Source of the DNA: Rhabdothermincola sediminis
GTDB taxonomy: Bacteria; Actinomycetota; Acidimicrobiia; Acidimicrobiales; Acidimicrobilacustridaceae
NCBI RefSeq assembly: GCF_014805525.1
Contig: NZ_JACFSZ010000013.1
Span: forward strand, 1-64,000
Length of the DNA stretch: 64,000 bases
Direction: 5' to 3'
Position 1 is the first letter of the stretch, and every line of letters begins with the position of its first letter. Below the pieces are notes generated by a model that had not been told where the DNA came from, made no database searches, and saw only the letters and a list, made by a program, of their open reading frames with translations. The translations under genes were made by a program, and so were the position numbers. This document shows, piece after piece, positions 1-10,312 of this stretch.

Positions 1-96
1 ACCCACCATCCGGCACGCCTCGGACACGTTACCGAGCTCCTCAGCCAGCTCGAGCACACGCCGGCGCCGCTGATAGATGATCTCTGTCGGGGTCAT
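1..96 (-). CDS. IS481-family transposase, N-terminal fragment (runs off the window)
   Basis: The first 32 codons read MTPTEIIYQRRRRVLELAEE and continue into a helix-turn-helix segment (LGNVSEACRMVG). This is the start typical of IS481-type transposases, whose N-terminal HTH binds the terminal repeats and whose integrase core follows. The ATG at 94-96 is preceded by AGAGGAG at good spacing on the minus strand. The frame is open to the window edge, so whether the gene is intact cannot be judged. The family call rests on recalled similarity of this short stretch. Confidence 0.7.
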   Translation of the reverse strand, partial: MTPTEIIYQRRRRVLELAEELGNVSEACRMVG

Positions 97-187
97 GGTG
101 ATGGACTCCTCTGGGTCAGTGGAACGAACCACGGGTCCATCACCACCCCCACACCAACGAGGGCGGTGTCAACTCAACCCCCGGACA
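1..187 (-). mobile_element. end of an IS481-family insertion sequence
   Basis: The window opens inside an insertion sequence whose transposase gene reads leftward. On the minus strand a plausible terminus begins with TGTCCGGGGGTTGAGTTGAC at 187, about 90 bases upstream of the transposase start. IS481 elements typically begin with TGT, and this is the first such sequence upstream of the gene. The other end and any target duplication lie outside the window, so the exact boundary is inferred. Confidence 0.4.
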
Positions 188-261
188 GGACGGACTAGAC
201 CGGGTCCGACCCCCGGCCGCCCGCTCGACCGCTCACCAGCGAGCGGTCGGGGTGCGATCGA

Positions 262-1623
262 TCATTCAGCCGCGTCGGAGAGCGCCTCGGCGAGCGCCGG
301 GTGCACCAGCAGGCTCTCGACGATGTCGGTGACCCGGAGCCCGGCGTTGACCGCCAGCGCGATCACCGAGATGAGCTCCGCGGCGTGCCGCCCCACGATC
401 GAGCCGCCGAGGACCACCCCCGTCGCCGGGTCGGACACGATCTTCACGAAGCCCCGGGGGTCGTTGTCGATGAGCGCTTTGGCGTTCGCCGAGAAGGGCA
501 CCTTGGTGACCCGGATCTTGCGACCCTCGGCGAAGGCGTCGGCTTCGGCCAAGCCGACGTCCGCGATCTCCGGCTCGGTGAAGATGGCCGACGCCGCCTT
601 CTCGTAGTCGAGGTGGCGGTGAGGGCCGACGTGCAGGCCCATGGCGTGCTCGGCGATCTTGCGACCCTGCATCGCCGCCACCGACGACAGGGGCAACTTC
701 CCCGACAGGTCCCCCGCAACGTAGATGTGGGGAACGGTCGACTGGCAGTTGTGGTTCACCACCACGTAGCCGGACCGGTCGACCTTCACCCCCGCGGCGT
801 CGAGGCCCAGTCCCTCCGAGTTGGGGATCGACCCGATGGCCAGGATCGCGTGCGATCCGCTCGCGGACCGCCCGTCGTCGCAGCGCACGGTCACCGACTC
901 ACCCGCGACCTCGACCCCGACCGCCCGAGCACCCTTGAGCAACCGCACCCCCCTTGCCAGGAAGTCCGCTTCGAGCGCAGCCGCCACCTCCGGGTCCTTC
1001 TGGGGGAGCACCTGCTGGCGGCTCACGATGAAGGTCACCTCGCTGCCCAGCGACGCGAACATGTGGACGAACTCCACCCCGGTGACCCCCGCGCCGATCA
1101 CCACCAGGTGATCGGGCAGCTCCGGTGGCGGGTACGCGTCACGGGTGGTGAGGACCCGGTGGTGGTCGACGGCGGCCCAGTCGGGGATCCGCGGCCGGCT
1201 GCCGGTGGACAGCACGATCACGTCGGCCTCGAGGTGCTGGGCGCCCTCGTCCGTGTCCACGAGCACCTCGTGCGGGCTGGCGAGACGGCCCCGACCCCGC
1301 AGCAGCCGCACCCCCTGGCTCTCGAGCAGTTCCGTCACCGAAGCCTGCAACCGGGCCTCGATGGAGCCGATGCGCTCCTTCAGCGCATCGAAATCCAGTG
1401 CTGCGCTCACCTGGGTCAGGCCCATCCCCGGCGCCTCGTTGATGAGCCGCAAGGCGCCGCCGGTGGCGATCATCGCCTTGGAAGGGATGCAGTCCCACAG
1501 GTGCGCCGCGCCTCCCACGATGTCCTTCTCGACCAAGGTGACCTCGGCCCCGAGTCGAGCGGCGTGCGTGGCCGCCTGGTTCCCCGCGGGACCGCCACCG
1601 ATGATCACGAAGCGCTTGGCCAT
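262..1623 (-). CDS. LpdA-like flavoprotein (probable NAD(P)H:quinone reductase)
   Basis: A 453-residue pyridine-nucleotide-disulfide-reductase fold protein. It has an N-terminal FAD site (IIGGGPAGNQA, residues 7-17), a central NAD(P) site (VIGAGVTGVEF), the second FAD motif (IYVAGDLSG) and a dimerisation domain. The redox region reads GGAAHLWDCIPSK: only C45 is present and the first cysteine of the usual CxxxxC pair is A40. That GGAA...CxPSK form is typical of the mycobacterial LpdA (Rv3303c) group, which reduces quinones and lacks lipoamide dehydrogenase activity. The ATG at 1623 lies 8 bases after a TAGCCT box, consistent with a leaderless mRNA. The genuine lipoamide dehydrogenase of this window is the gene at 43559. 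Confidence 0.85.
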   Translation of the reverse strand: MAKRFVIIGGGPAGNQAATHAARLGAEVTLVEKDIVGGAAHLWDCIPSKAMIATGGALRLINEAPGMGLTQVSAALDFDALKERIGSIEARLQASVTELLESQGVRLLRGRGRLASPHEVLVDTDEGAQHLEADVIVLSTGSRPRIPDWAAVDHHRVLTTRDAYPPPELPDHLVVIGAGVTGVEFVHMFASLGSEVTFIVSRQQVLPQKDPEVAAALEADFLARGVRLLKGARAVGVEVAGESVTVRCDDGRSASGSHAILAIGSIPNSEGLGLDAAGVKVDRSGYVVVNHNCQSTVPHIYVAGDLSGKLPLSSVAAMQGRKIAEHAMGLHVGPHRHLDYEKAASAIFTEPEIADVGLAEADAFAEGRKIRVTKVPFSANAKALIDNDPRGFVKIVSDPATGVVLGGSIVGRHAAELISVIALAVNAGLRVTDIVESLLVHPALAEALSDAAE

Positions 1624-1631
1624 GACACCCG

Positions 1632-1637
1632 AGGCTA
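1632..1637 (-). promoter_or_regulatory. -10 box (TAGCCT) of a leaderless promoter for the LpdA-like gene
   Basis: TAGCCT on the minus strand ends 8 bases before the ATG at 1623, so transcription should begin at or next to the start codon. There is no good Shine-Dalgarno. Confidence 0.5.
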
Positions 1638-1651
1638 CCCACCGGCCCCGG

Positions 1652-2330
1652 TCACGACGGTGGCCGCGGAAGCTGGACCAAGCGGTGATCCGGGCTGGGG
1701 AGGCGGCGCGTGAGGCCCACGCCGGTCACCGTCACGCTGGTGGCGACGGATCCGAGGATCTGGTACATGATCGCCAGCTCCACCAGCACCGCGTCGAACG
1801 CATCGACCCCGGCGAGGATCAGCCCGGTCATCGCCCCAGGGAGGATCACCAGCCCGACCGCCTGGTGGACTCGATCTGTGGCACGAGGGCCGTCCGCAGC
1901 GCCTCCCGGACGTGCGGATGGGCGGCCCGGCGGGAGGAGTACCCCAGCGCCAGCCTCGCCTCCACCTCGGGGCGCTTGTCATGGCCGCCACGGGAACACG
2001 GCGGGGACCTCGGAGGCCCGCTGGCGCACGGTGAACGCGGCGAAGACGATCATCGCCGCCACCCAGGCGAACGCCCAGGCCAACGGTCGAGAGGGGTCCA
2101 GCACCAGGTGCAGCGCCCAGCCGACGAGCACCAGCTGGACCGACGACGGGACCTCCAAGCGGTTGCAGAGCCGCAGCAGGGTCGTCTTACCCGCGCCCGA
2201 CGCACCGAGGACCACACTGATGCCCGCAGGGGCAGGCGGCACGTCACCCGATCGAGGATCCGGTGGCCTCCCTCGCCATCCATCGACGGTCACCGACTCG
2301 AAGGCGAGATCCTCGGGGTTCGGTACGCCG
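1652..2330 (-). pseudogene. decayed fetA-fetB (iron-export ABC transporter) remnant
   Basis: Three reading frames of the minus strand hold pieces of an ABC transporter in the right order. Near 2310-2280 is the FetA start (FESVTVD). A frame change follows, then GHRILDRVTCRLP, then the Walker A region (VLGASGAGKTTLLRLCNRLE, about 2215-2160). This runs straight into FetB membrane sequence (VQLVLVGWALHLVL), so most of FetA and the first part of FetB are deleted. After another break come EARLALGYSSRRAA and VREALRTALVPQIEST, and after a further frameshift ILPGAMTGLILAGVDAFDAV, the conserved FetB C-terminal motif. The combination of two deletions and several frameshifts argues for real decay, not a single sequencing error. 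No downstream gene depends on it. Confidence 0.75.
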
Positions 2331-2463
2331 ACGCGGCTCTCGCTCACGGGCGAAGCTTGCCATCGCTCGGTGGCGCCGATCAGCGCGCCGGACCCTCCCG
2401 GCGACGACCGTGGTGTGGAAGAGGGTGGCTCCGGCCGTTTTCCGGCGCGATTCGCCCAGCCCA

Positions 2464-2469
2464 TAGCCT
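2464..2469 (+). promoter_or_regulatory. -10 box (TAGCCT) of a leaderless promoter for mutB
   Basis: TAGCCT lies 8 bases before the GTG at 2478. No Shine-Dalgarno is present, which fits a leaderless transcript. Confidence 0.5.
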
Positions 2470-2477
2470 GAACGGCC

Positions 2478-4642
<2,165 letters not shown>

Positions 4643-4646
<4 letters not shown>

Positions 4647-5629
4647 CCGAGTCGGTCGACGAACTGGTCCGGGGCATCCGGGCGCGGGACCGCCGGTCCC
4701 TGGCGCGCGCCATCACCCTCGCCGAGTCCTCCCGAGCCGACCATCGCGCCGTCGCCGCCGGGGTGCTCGAGCAGGTGCTCCCCGAGACCGGACGCTCCGT
4801 GCGGCTGGGCATCAGCGGGCCTCCGGGTGTGGGCAAGTCGACGTTCATCGAGGCCCTCGGGCTCCGGATCGTCGAGGACCACGCCCTCGCCGTGCTGGCC
4901 ATCGACCCATCGAGCAGGCGCTCGGGCGGGTCGATCCTCGGTGACAAGACCCGCATGGGCGAGCTCGCCCGCCAACCTCGGGCGTTCATCCGCCCCACAC
5001 CGGGGGGTGGCCAGCTCGGTGGGGTGGCCCGGCGTACCCGGGAGGCGATCCTGCTCTGCGAGGCGTCCGGGTTCGACGTCGTCATCGTGGAGACCATCGG
5101 CGTCGGCCAGTCCGAGGTGGCCGTCGGTGAGATGGTGGACCTGTTCCTCCTGCTGGTCGCACCGGGGGGCGGTGACGAGCTGCAGGGGATCAAGCGGGGG
5201 ATCATGGAGCTGGCCGACCTGGTGGTGGTGAACAAGGCCGACGGCGACCTGGCCGCGGCTGCCGGCCGGACGGCCGCTGACTACACCAACGCCGTGCACC
5301 TGCTCCGGCCGAAGTGGCGGGCCTGGCAGACGAGGGTCCTCACCTGCTCGGCGCTCACCGGCGCGGGGCTGGCGGAGGTGTGGGAGGCGATCCTGGCCTT
5401 CCGGGACGCGCTCACGGCCTCGGGTGAGCTGGCGGAGCTGCGCGCCGCACAGGCCAAGGCCTGGATGTGGGCCGAGGTGCGCGACTCGTTGCTCGAGCGC
5501 TTCGAGAGCGCGGCGAGCGTCCGGTCGATGCTCCCGTCACTCGAGGATCAGGTGGCGCGGGGGGAGATCACCCCCTCCGCGGCGGCCGCCGAGCTGCTGC
5601 AGGCATTCGAGCGCGACCGCTCGACCTGA
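4643..5629 (+). CDS. meaB: MeaB/ArgK-type GTPase chaperone of methylmalonyl-CoA mutase
   Basis: A 328-residue G3E GTPase. It protects methylmalonyl-CoA mutase from inactivation and gates exchange of damaged cobalamin. Walker A is GPPGVGKST (G59-T67). The switch region follows ([19 protein letters not shown]), then [15 protein letters not shown] (switch/Walker B) and the guanine-specificity motif NKAD. The start GTG at 4643 overlaps the mutB stop as GTGA, so the two are translationally coupled. The C-terminal helical arm (about 270-328) matches the dimerisation region of the family. An open frame extends upstream into mutB but has no support as coding. Confidence 0.95.
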
Positions 5630-5651
5630 GGCGTACCACCACCGAAGCTCC

Positions 5652-7325
5652 TCACCTCGACTGGAAGCGCTCGAGCACGCGTCGAGCCACGGCTCGGAGC
5701 CGGACCCCGAGGCGGCGTTCGGCTTCCCTCCGCCAGAGGTCACGCTCCGCTTCCACGGTCCGCATCCGCGTGCCGAGGTCACGGACGTGCTCCGAGAGCA
5801 GCTCCATCCGCTGGTCCCGCGAGGCCAGTTGGGCTTCGAGCGCCGAGAGGCGGGCCTCGTCCGCGAGGATCCGTCGCCGAAGGTCGGCCAGCCGGTTGGC
5901 GTCACCTGCGCGGAGCAGCATCGGCTGCTCCGACAGCGCGTCGTCGATGCGCTCGCCATCGACGACCGGATCGGGGAGGTGACTCCTGGGAACCAGGACT
6001 TCTGCTCCGTCCGCGGGCTCGACGCCACACAGGGCGGCGGCCCGGGCGAGGAACACGGCCAACGAGGAGCTGCCGTGGCGCTCCTCGGGCACGACTCCAG
6101 CGGTCTGAGCCACCTGGGCAGGAACGGCGAACGCAGCCGGGATGACCGGGGCCGGGACGTCGACGTGCACCGGATCGAGCGGGGCCTGCGCGACCTCGCC
6201 GGCATCCGCCGCGAGGACGGCGAAGCTCCCCTCCGCGCTCGCCGCGCCCACCTCGTCGTCGTAGGTTCGGACCGTGGCCCGCAGGACGGCCCCCACGGCC
6301 CGCTGCTCGGCGGCCACGAGCGCTGCCAGCCAACCCGGCCCCACCCGCTGCCCGGGTCGGAGCACGCTGACGTAGCGACCCCTGGCCTGACGCAGCGCCT
6401 CGTTGAGAGCCTCGATCACCTGCCCGTCCTCAGCCTCCACGACCCGGACCTCGTGCTCGACCCCGCGTTGCCCGTCGAGATCGCGGTGCAGGTCAGCCAA
6501 GTCGCGTGGGTCCTGTCCCCGACCGGTGAGCACGATCACCGTGGCGAACGGCCTGACCTCGTCGACGCCGGCTACCGCTTCGCGCCGCTGCGGGGGGTGG
6601 AGCCGGAAGAGCCGGACGAACTGGAAGGTCGACCCGTACGGATCCGCGGCGTCCCGCCAGGCTCGGAGGAGCCCGTGAGCAGGGGTACCCGGTCGGAGGA
6701 CCGGCGTGTAGGACGGGAAGCACTGGTCGCTGACGGGGCGGATGACGTCATCGGCTCCGGCCTGACGCCATCCAGCTTCGAGGAAGACGCGCAGCAGGTC
6801 CGGGCCCGAGAGGAACTGGGTGTGGGTACGGTCCAGCAGGCCTTCGTCGGTCGTGTCCCACCGGCCCATGAGCAGCTTCGCCCCCACGTCGAAGTGGGTG
6901 ATGTTCGGGAAGCTGACGACGAGCGGAGCGTCGCTCGGTTCCGCCACCGACGCCAGGGCTCGGAGGGTCGCGGGGATGTCGAGCAGGTGCTCGAGCACGT
7001 CGAGCGCCAGGATGGCGGCCAAGCGGCGGCCATCGACGATCCGGGACAGTCGTTCCACCAGCTCGTCGCCCGGAGCCAGCAGATCGCACCGATGGGCCTC
7101 GTGGCCACGCTCCTGCAGCTCGGCCACCGCCTGCTCATCGAGGTCCACACCGACGTAGCGGTGCCCGAGCCCGATGAGTGGATCCGCGACCGCGCCGTAC
7201 CCACAGCCGAGATCGAGCACGAGACCAGGCTGCAACCCGGCCGACCCGATCAGCCGGACCGCGCTGCCGTAGGAGGTGTCCTGGTCGAACCCGTGCCGGT
7301 AACGCGTGCCGCCCTCGCCCGTCAT
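5652..7325 (-). CDS. SAM methyltransferase with GT-A-like middle region and C-terminal coiled coil
   Basis: A 557-residue protein. Residues about 25-190 are a class I SAM methyltransferase (LVLDLGCGYGAVADPL motif I, then YVGVDLDEQAV and ILALDVLEHLLD). The middle (about 230-460) has weak glycosyltransferase family 2 character (ATVIVLTGRG, ALNEALRQARGRYVSVLRPG) without a clear DxD, so it may be inactive. The last 85 residues are a heptad-rich coiled coil. The ATG overlaps the stop of the glycosyltransferase upstream (ATGA), and both belong to the Wzm-Wzt transcription unit. A methyltransferase with a coiled-coil tail next to an ABC polysaccharide exporter recalls WbdD-type chain-terminating proteins. 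That role is inference from architecture and context. Confidence 0.8.
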   Translation of the reverse strand: MTGEGGTRYRHGFDQDTSYGSAVRLIGSAGLQPGLVLDLGCGYGAVADPLIGLGHRYVGVDLDEQAVAELQERGHEAHRCDLLAPGDELVERLSRIVDGRRLAAILALDVLEHLLDIPATLRALASVAEPSDAPLVVSFPNITHFDVGAKLLMGRWDTTDEGLLDRTHTQFLSGPDLLRVFLEAGWRQAGADDVIRPVSDQCFPSYTPVLRPGTPAHGLLRAWRDAADPYGSTFQFVRLFRLHPPQRREAVAGVDEVRPFATVIVLTGRGQDPRDLADLHRDLDGQRGVEHEVRVVEAEDGQVIEALNEALRQARGRYVSVLRPGQRVGPGWLAALVAAEQRAVGAVLRATVRTYDDEVGAASAEGSFAVLAADAGEVAQAPLDPVHVDVPAPVIPAAFAVPAQVAQTAGVVPEERHGSSSLAVFLARAAALCGVEPADGAEVLVPRSHLPDPVVDGERIDDALSEQPMLLRAGDANRLADLRRRILADEARLSALEAQLASRDQRMELLSEHVRDLGTRMRTVEAERDLWRREAERRLGVRLRAVARRVLERFQSR

Positions 7326-10312
7326 GCGTGCTGCTCGGGATCGCCGAGGTACTCGTAGATGCCCTTGAAGGCGGCCTCCCAGTCGCCATGACGGGCAGCG
7401 ATGTCCTCGAGCCCCGTCGCACCCAGCCGGACCCGCAGCGACGGGTCGGCAACGAGCCGGCCGATCGCCTCGGTCAGACCGTCGACGGTCCGGCGGCACC
7501 GCAACGAGTTCTCGCCATGATGGAGGATCCAGTCGCCGGCGGGGTTGTCGAACGCCACGACCGGCACCCCGCAGGCCATCAGCTCGAGTGGCAGGTACGA
7601 CGGGTGGGCGGAAACCGTCAGGGCCACGCCCACGTCGCAGGTCCGGTAGAGCTGACCCGTCTCCCGGTAGTCGAGCAGCCCCAGGTGCTGGATGCCCCGC
7701 CCGAGATCGTCGGGGGTGGCCCACGAGCCGGCGGTGACGATGTGGACATCATCACCGAAGCGCTCCTTCACCTGGACGAGCGCCGGGGACGCTAGTTCCC
7801 AGCAGTTGCGCCAGTGACCCGGCCGGGCATAGACGAAGACCCGAACCGGCCCATCGTGATCGAGTGGTCTCCTGCCCTCAGCGTGGAACACGGACCGATC
7901 CACCGCGGGCGTGAAGGCGAATCCCCTGCCCTGGTACTGGTCACGGTAGATCCGGAGCAGGTTGTCGGTGTTGCACAACCCGTAGAGGCCGAGCCGGTAG
8001 CTCTCCTCGGCGAGGGCGTACTGGGTGCCTGCCGGGTAGAACATCGGCTCGAAGTCCTGGATGAGGTAGAACTTGCGGCGGGTCCGCCGGAACCGGGCCA
8101 CCGAATAGGCGGTGACCCAGAGCGTGGCGATCGACACGTCCGCCGCCGGGACCGACTCGAGGGCCGGGTCCGTGGGACCGTCGACGAAGGCGATCATGCT
8201 CTCGGCCAGGGCCGGGAATGCCGCCGCCAGCGCGGAACGGAAGAACGGCTCGTTGGGCGCGGCCATCACCACGAACTGGTTCCGCACCCCGTGCACCCGA
8301 GCCAGGTGATCGGCCAAGCGCAACGCGGTGTTGATGCCCCCGTAGAAGGGGCTGTCGATGTCGGGCACGAACCAGTTGATCGTCTCCGGGGGGAAGCCCG
8401 CCGTGTTGGCGGCGTGCAGCGCGTGCACCCTGGCCGCGACCTGATCGTCGGCTCGGCACACGTCGGCCAACCACGCGGCCTCGGAGCCCTCCGAGGTCTG
8501 GCGGAAGACGGTGAACGACCGGTTGAGCACCTGGCCGACCTTGTCGAGGGGTGCCTGCTCGCTGGGCTCCGCCAGGCGTGGCACCCGGCTGTGCAGGGAG
8601 AGGTTGGGGGTGAAGTACGGATCACCCGCCCGCAACCACTTCTGGTACCGCCAGTAGCTGGCAAAGAAGTCCTCCGTCGGCACGTCGGTGCCACGGGTGG
8701 CGGACTCGAGGTGACGGACCGTCGCGTAAGGCGTGCACACGTTGCGCCACCCGTGGAACCGAACGTCCAGGCCCAGCACCACGTCGCTGCCGCAGAGCAC
8801 GAACCGTTCGTCGAAGCCGCCGACCTGCTCGAACACCTCTCGGCGCACCGCGACGCACGCCGCGGTGACCGAGAGGAGGTCGCGGTACCAACCCGTCGGA
8901 CCGAACGGCGTCTCCGAGCCCGGTGCCAACCCCTCGAAGAGGTGGTCCGCGAACCCGTTGAGACCGAGGATCACCCCGCCGTGCTGGATCAGGCCGTCCG
9001 GGCCGATGAGCTGCGCGCCCACCAGCCCGATGCCCGGCTGCACCACCCAACCCACCATCTCGGACAACCACCCGGGATCGAGCGGCTCGGTGTCGTCGTT
9101 GAGGAACACCAGCACGTCGCCGGGGGCGTCGGAAGCCACCGCGTTGTTGACCGCCGAGTAGTTGAACGGCTCCTCCCACCAGCTCACGCGCAGGTCGAGG
9201 GAACCGGCGAACTGCCCGTACCACGCCTCGTTCTCGGGGGTCCGGGGCCCGTTGTCGACGATGCGGACGTCGAAGGAGGGGTATTCCGTCCTGGCGAGCG
9301 CCGGCAGGCACACCGAGAGCATCGTGCGGTTGTGCCTGGTCGGGATGACGATGGTGACGTGAGGGGGATCGTCCAGTGTCCATCGCACCCGCACGCCGGC
9401 CGGCGTCGGGGACACCGACGCCCGCTGCCCGAGACGGTCGAGGTGCTCCTGGACCACCGCGACGGCGAGCTCACCGTGGGCCTGCGGCCGCCGACCGAGG
9501 TGAGCCAGCACTTTCGGCAACCGAGCCACACGGGATTCGTCGAGGCCGAGGCGCAGGAGCAGGTCCCACCAGGCCGCGTCACCGAGATCCGAGCGGAAGC
9601 CTCCTGCGGTCACCACCCGCTCCCGGCGCACGGCGAACGAGCGACCGAGGTAGTTGGCCCCCAGCAACATGTCGGGTGACCACGAAGGCCGGAACAGCGG
9701 ATCGGCCACGGTGCCGTCCGGGGCCAGCACGTCGTCGTCCCAATGGACCAGATCGACGGCAGGGTCGTCGGCCGCCGTGGCGGCGATGCGGAAGAACAGG
9801 TCAGGTTCGAGCCGATCACCGGCCTCGAGCACGAGCACGAACGCCCGGGGGTCGCCGTCGGCCATGAACCTCGAGACCGCGAGGGAGCGGTCATCATCGC
9901 GATCCCCCACCCGCACCCGCGGATCGCCCGGATGGTCGAGACCGCCACCGACGACCAGTGCCGACCAGCCGCCGAAGGTCTGCAGGCGCAGCGAGCGGAC
10001 GGTGTGCTCGAGCGCGGCGCGGGCGCCGGGTCCCGGCGGGGCGATCACCACGCACTCGATCGAGCACCGCAACCGCTGCTCGGCAGTCCGGCCGGTCTGG
10101 TAGAGGATCTCCTCCGCGCCGAGCCGGTTGCGCTCGAGGAACGCCGCATAGCGCGGCTCGCTGGCCGGTGGCTGGGTGGCCACCCACCAGAGCGCACGAG
10201 CGCGCCGCGCGTAGCGGAGTCCGTCGAGCGCGAGCTGCCGGCCCATGCGCGCCACGGCGCGCCGCGTCGAGCCGGGTGGGACGAGGCGCTCGAGCGCCTC
10301 CCGGGCCTTCAT
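7322..10312 (-). CDS. large two-domain glycosyltransferase (GT2 plus WsaF/GT4-like)
   Basis: A 996-residue cytoplasmic glycosyltransferase. Residues about 60-300 resemble a degenerate GT-A fold (VLVLEAGDRL, LVHWDDDVLAPDG). Residues about 310-600 are a clear GT2 domain (HVTIVIPTRHN, VLVFLNDDTEPLDPGWL, VGGFDERFVLCGSD). The C-terminal third (about 660-996) is a GT-B domain like that of the WsaF rhamnosyltransferase (FYLIQDFEPMFYPAGTQYAL, YLPLELMACGVPVVAFDNPA). The ATG at 10312 overlaps the wzt stop (ATGA). An open frame continues upstream but lies inside wzt and is not coding. Together with the Rml enzymes nearby, the protein probably extends a rhamnose-containing chain; the sugar is inferred. 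Confidence 0.88.
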   Translation of the reverse strand: MKAREALERLVPPGSTRRAVARMGRQLALDGLRYARRARALWWVATQPPASEPRYAAFLERNRLGAEEILYQTGRTAEQRLRCSIECVVIAPPGPGARAALEHTVRSLRLQTFGGWSALVVGGGLDHPGDPRVRVGDRDDDRSLAVSRFMADGDPRAFVLVLEAGDRLEPDLFFRIAATAADDPAVDLVHWDDDVLAPDGTVADPLFRPSWSPDMLLGANYLGRSFAVRRERVVTAGGFRSDLGDAAWWDLLLRLGLDESRVARLPKVLAHLGRRPQAHGELAVAVVQEHLDRLGQRASVSPTPAGVRVRWTLDDPPHVTIVIPTRHNRTMLSVCLPALARTEYPSFDVRIVDNGPRTPENEAWYGQFAGSLDLRVSWWEEPFNYSAVNNAVASDAPGDVLVFLNDDTEPLDPGWLSEMVGWVVQPGIGLVGAQLIGPDGLIQHGGVILGLNGFADHLFEGLAPGSETPFGPTGWYRDLLSVTAACVAVRREVFEQVGGFDERFVLCGSDVVLGLDVRFHGWRNVCTPYATVRHLESATRGTDVPTEDFFASYWRYQKWLRAGDPYFTPNLSLHSRVPRLAEPSEQAPLDKVGQVLNRSFTVFRQTSEGSEAAWLADVCRADDQVAARVHALHAANTAGFPPETINWFVPDIDSPFYGGINTALRLADHLARVHGVRNQFVVMAAPNEPFFRSALAAAFPALAESMIAFVDGPTDPALESVPAADVSIATLWVTAYSVARFRRTRRKFYLIQDFEPMFYPAGTQYALAEESYRLGLYGLCNTDNLLRIYRDQYQGRGFAFTPAVDRSVFHAEGRRPLDHDGPVRVFVYARPGHWRNCWELASPALVQVKERFGDDVHIVTAGSWATPDDLGRGIQHLGLLDYRETGQLYRTCDVGVALTVSAHPSYLPLELMACGVPVVAFDNPAGDWILHHGENSLRCRRTVDGLTEAIGRLVADPSLRVRLGATGLEDIAARHGDWEAAFKGIYEYLGDPEQHA

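Noticed and set aside
301-1713. A 470-codon plus-strand frame opposite the LpdA-like gene
   Set aside because: The translation is low-complexity, rich in Arg, His, Asp and Pro, with no motif. The minus-strand gene explains the interval.
9376-9867. Plus-strand frames inside the large glycosyltransferase gene
   Set aside because: Basic, low-complexity translations without a family, within a well-supported minus-strand gene.
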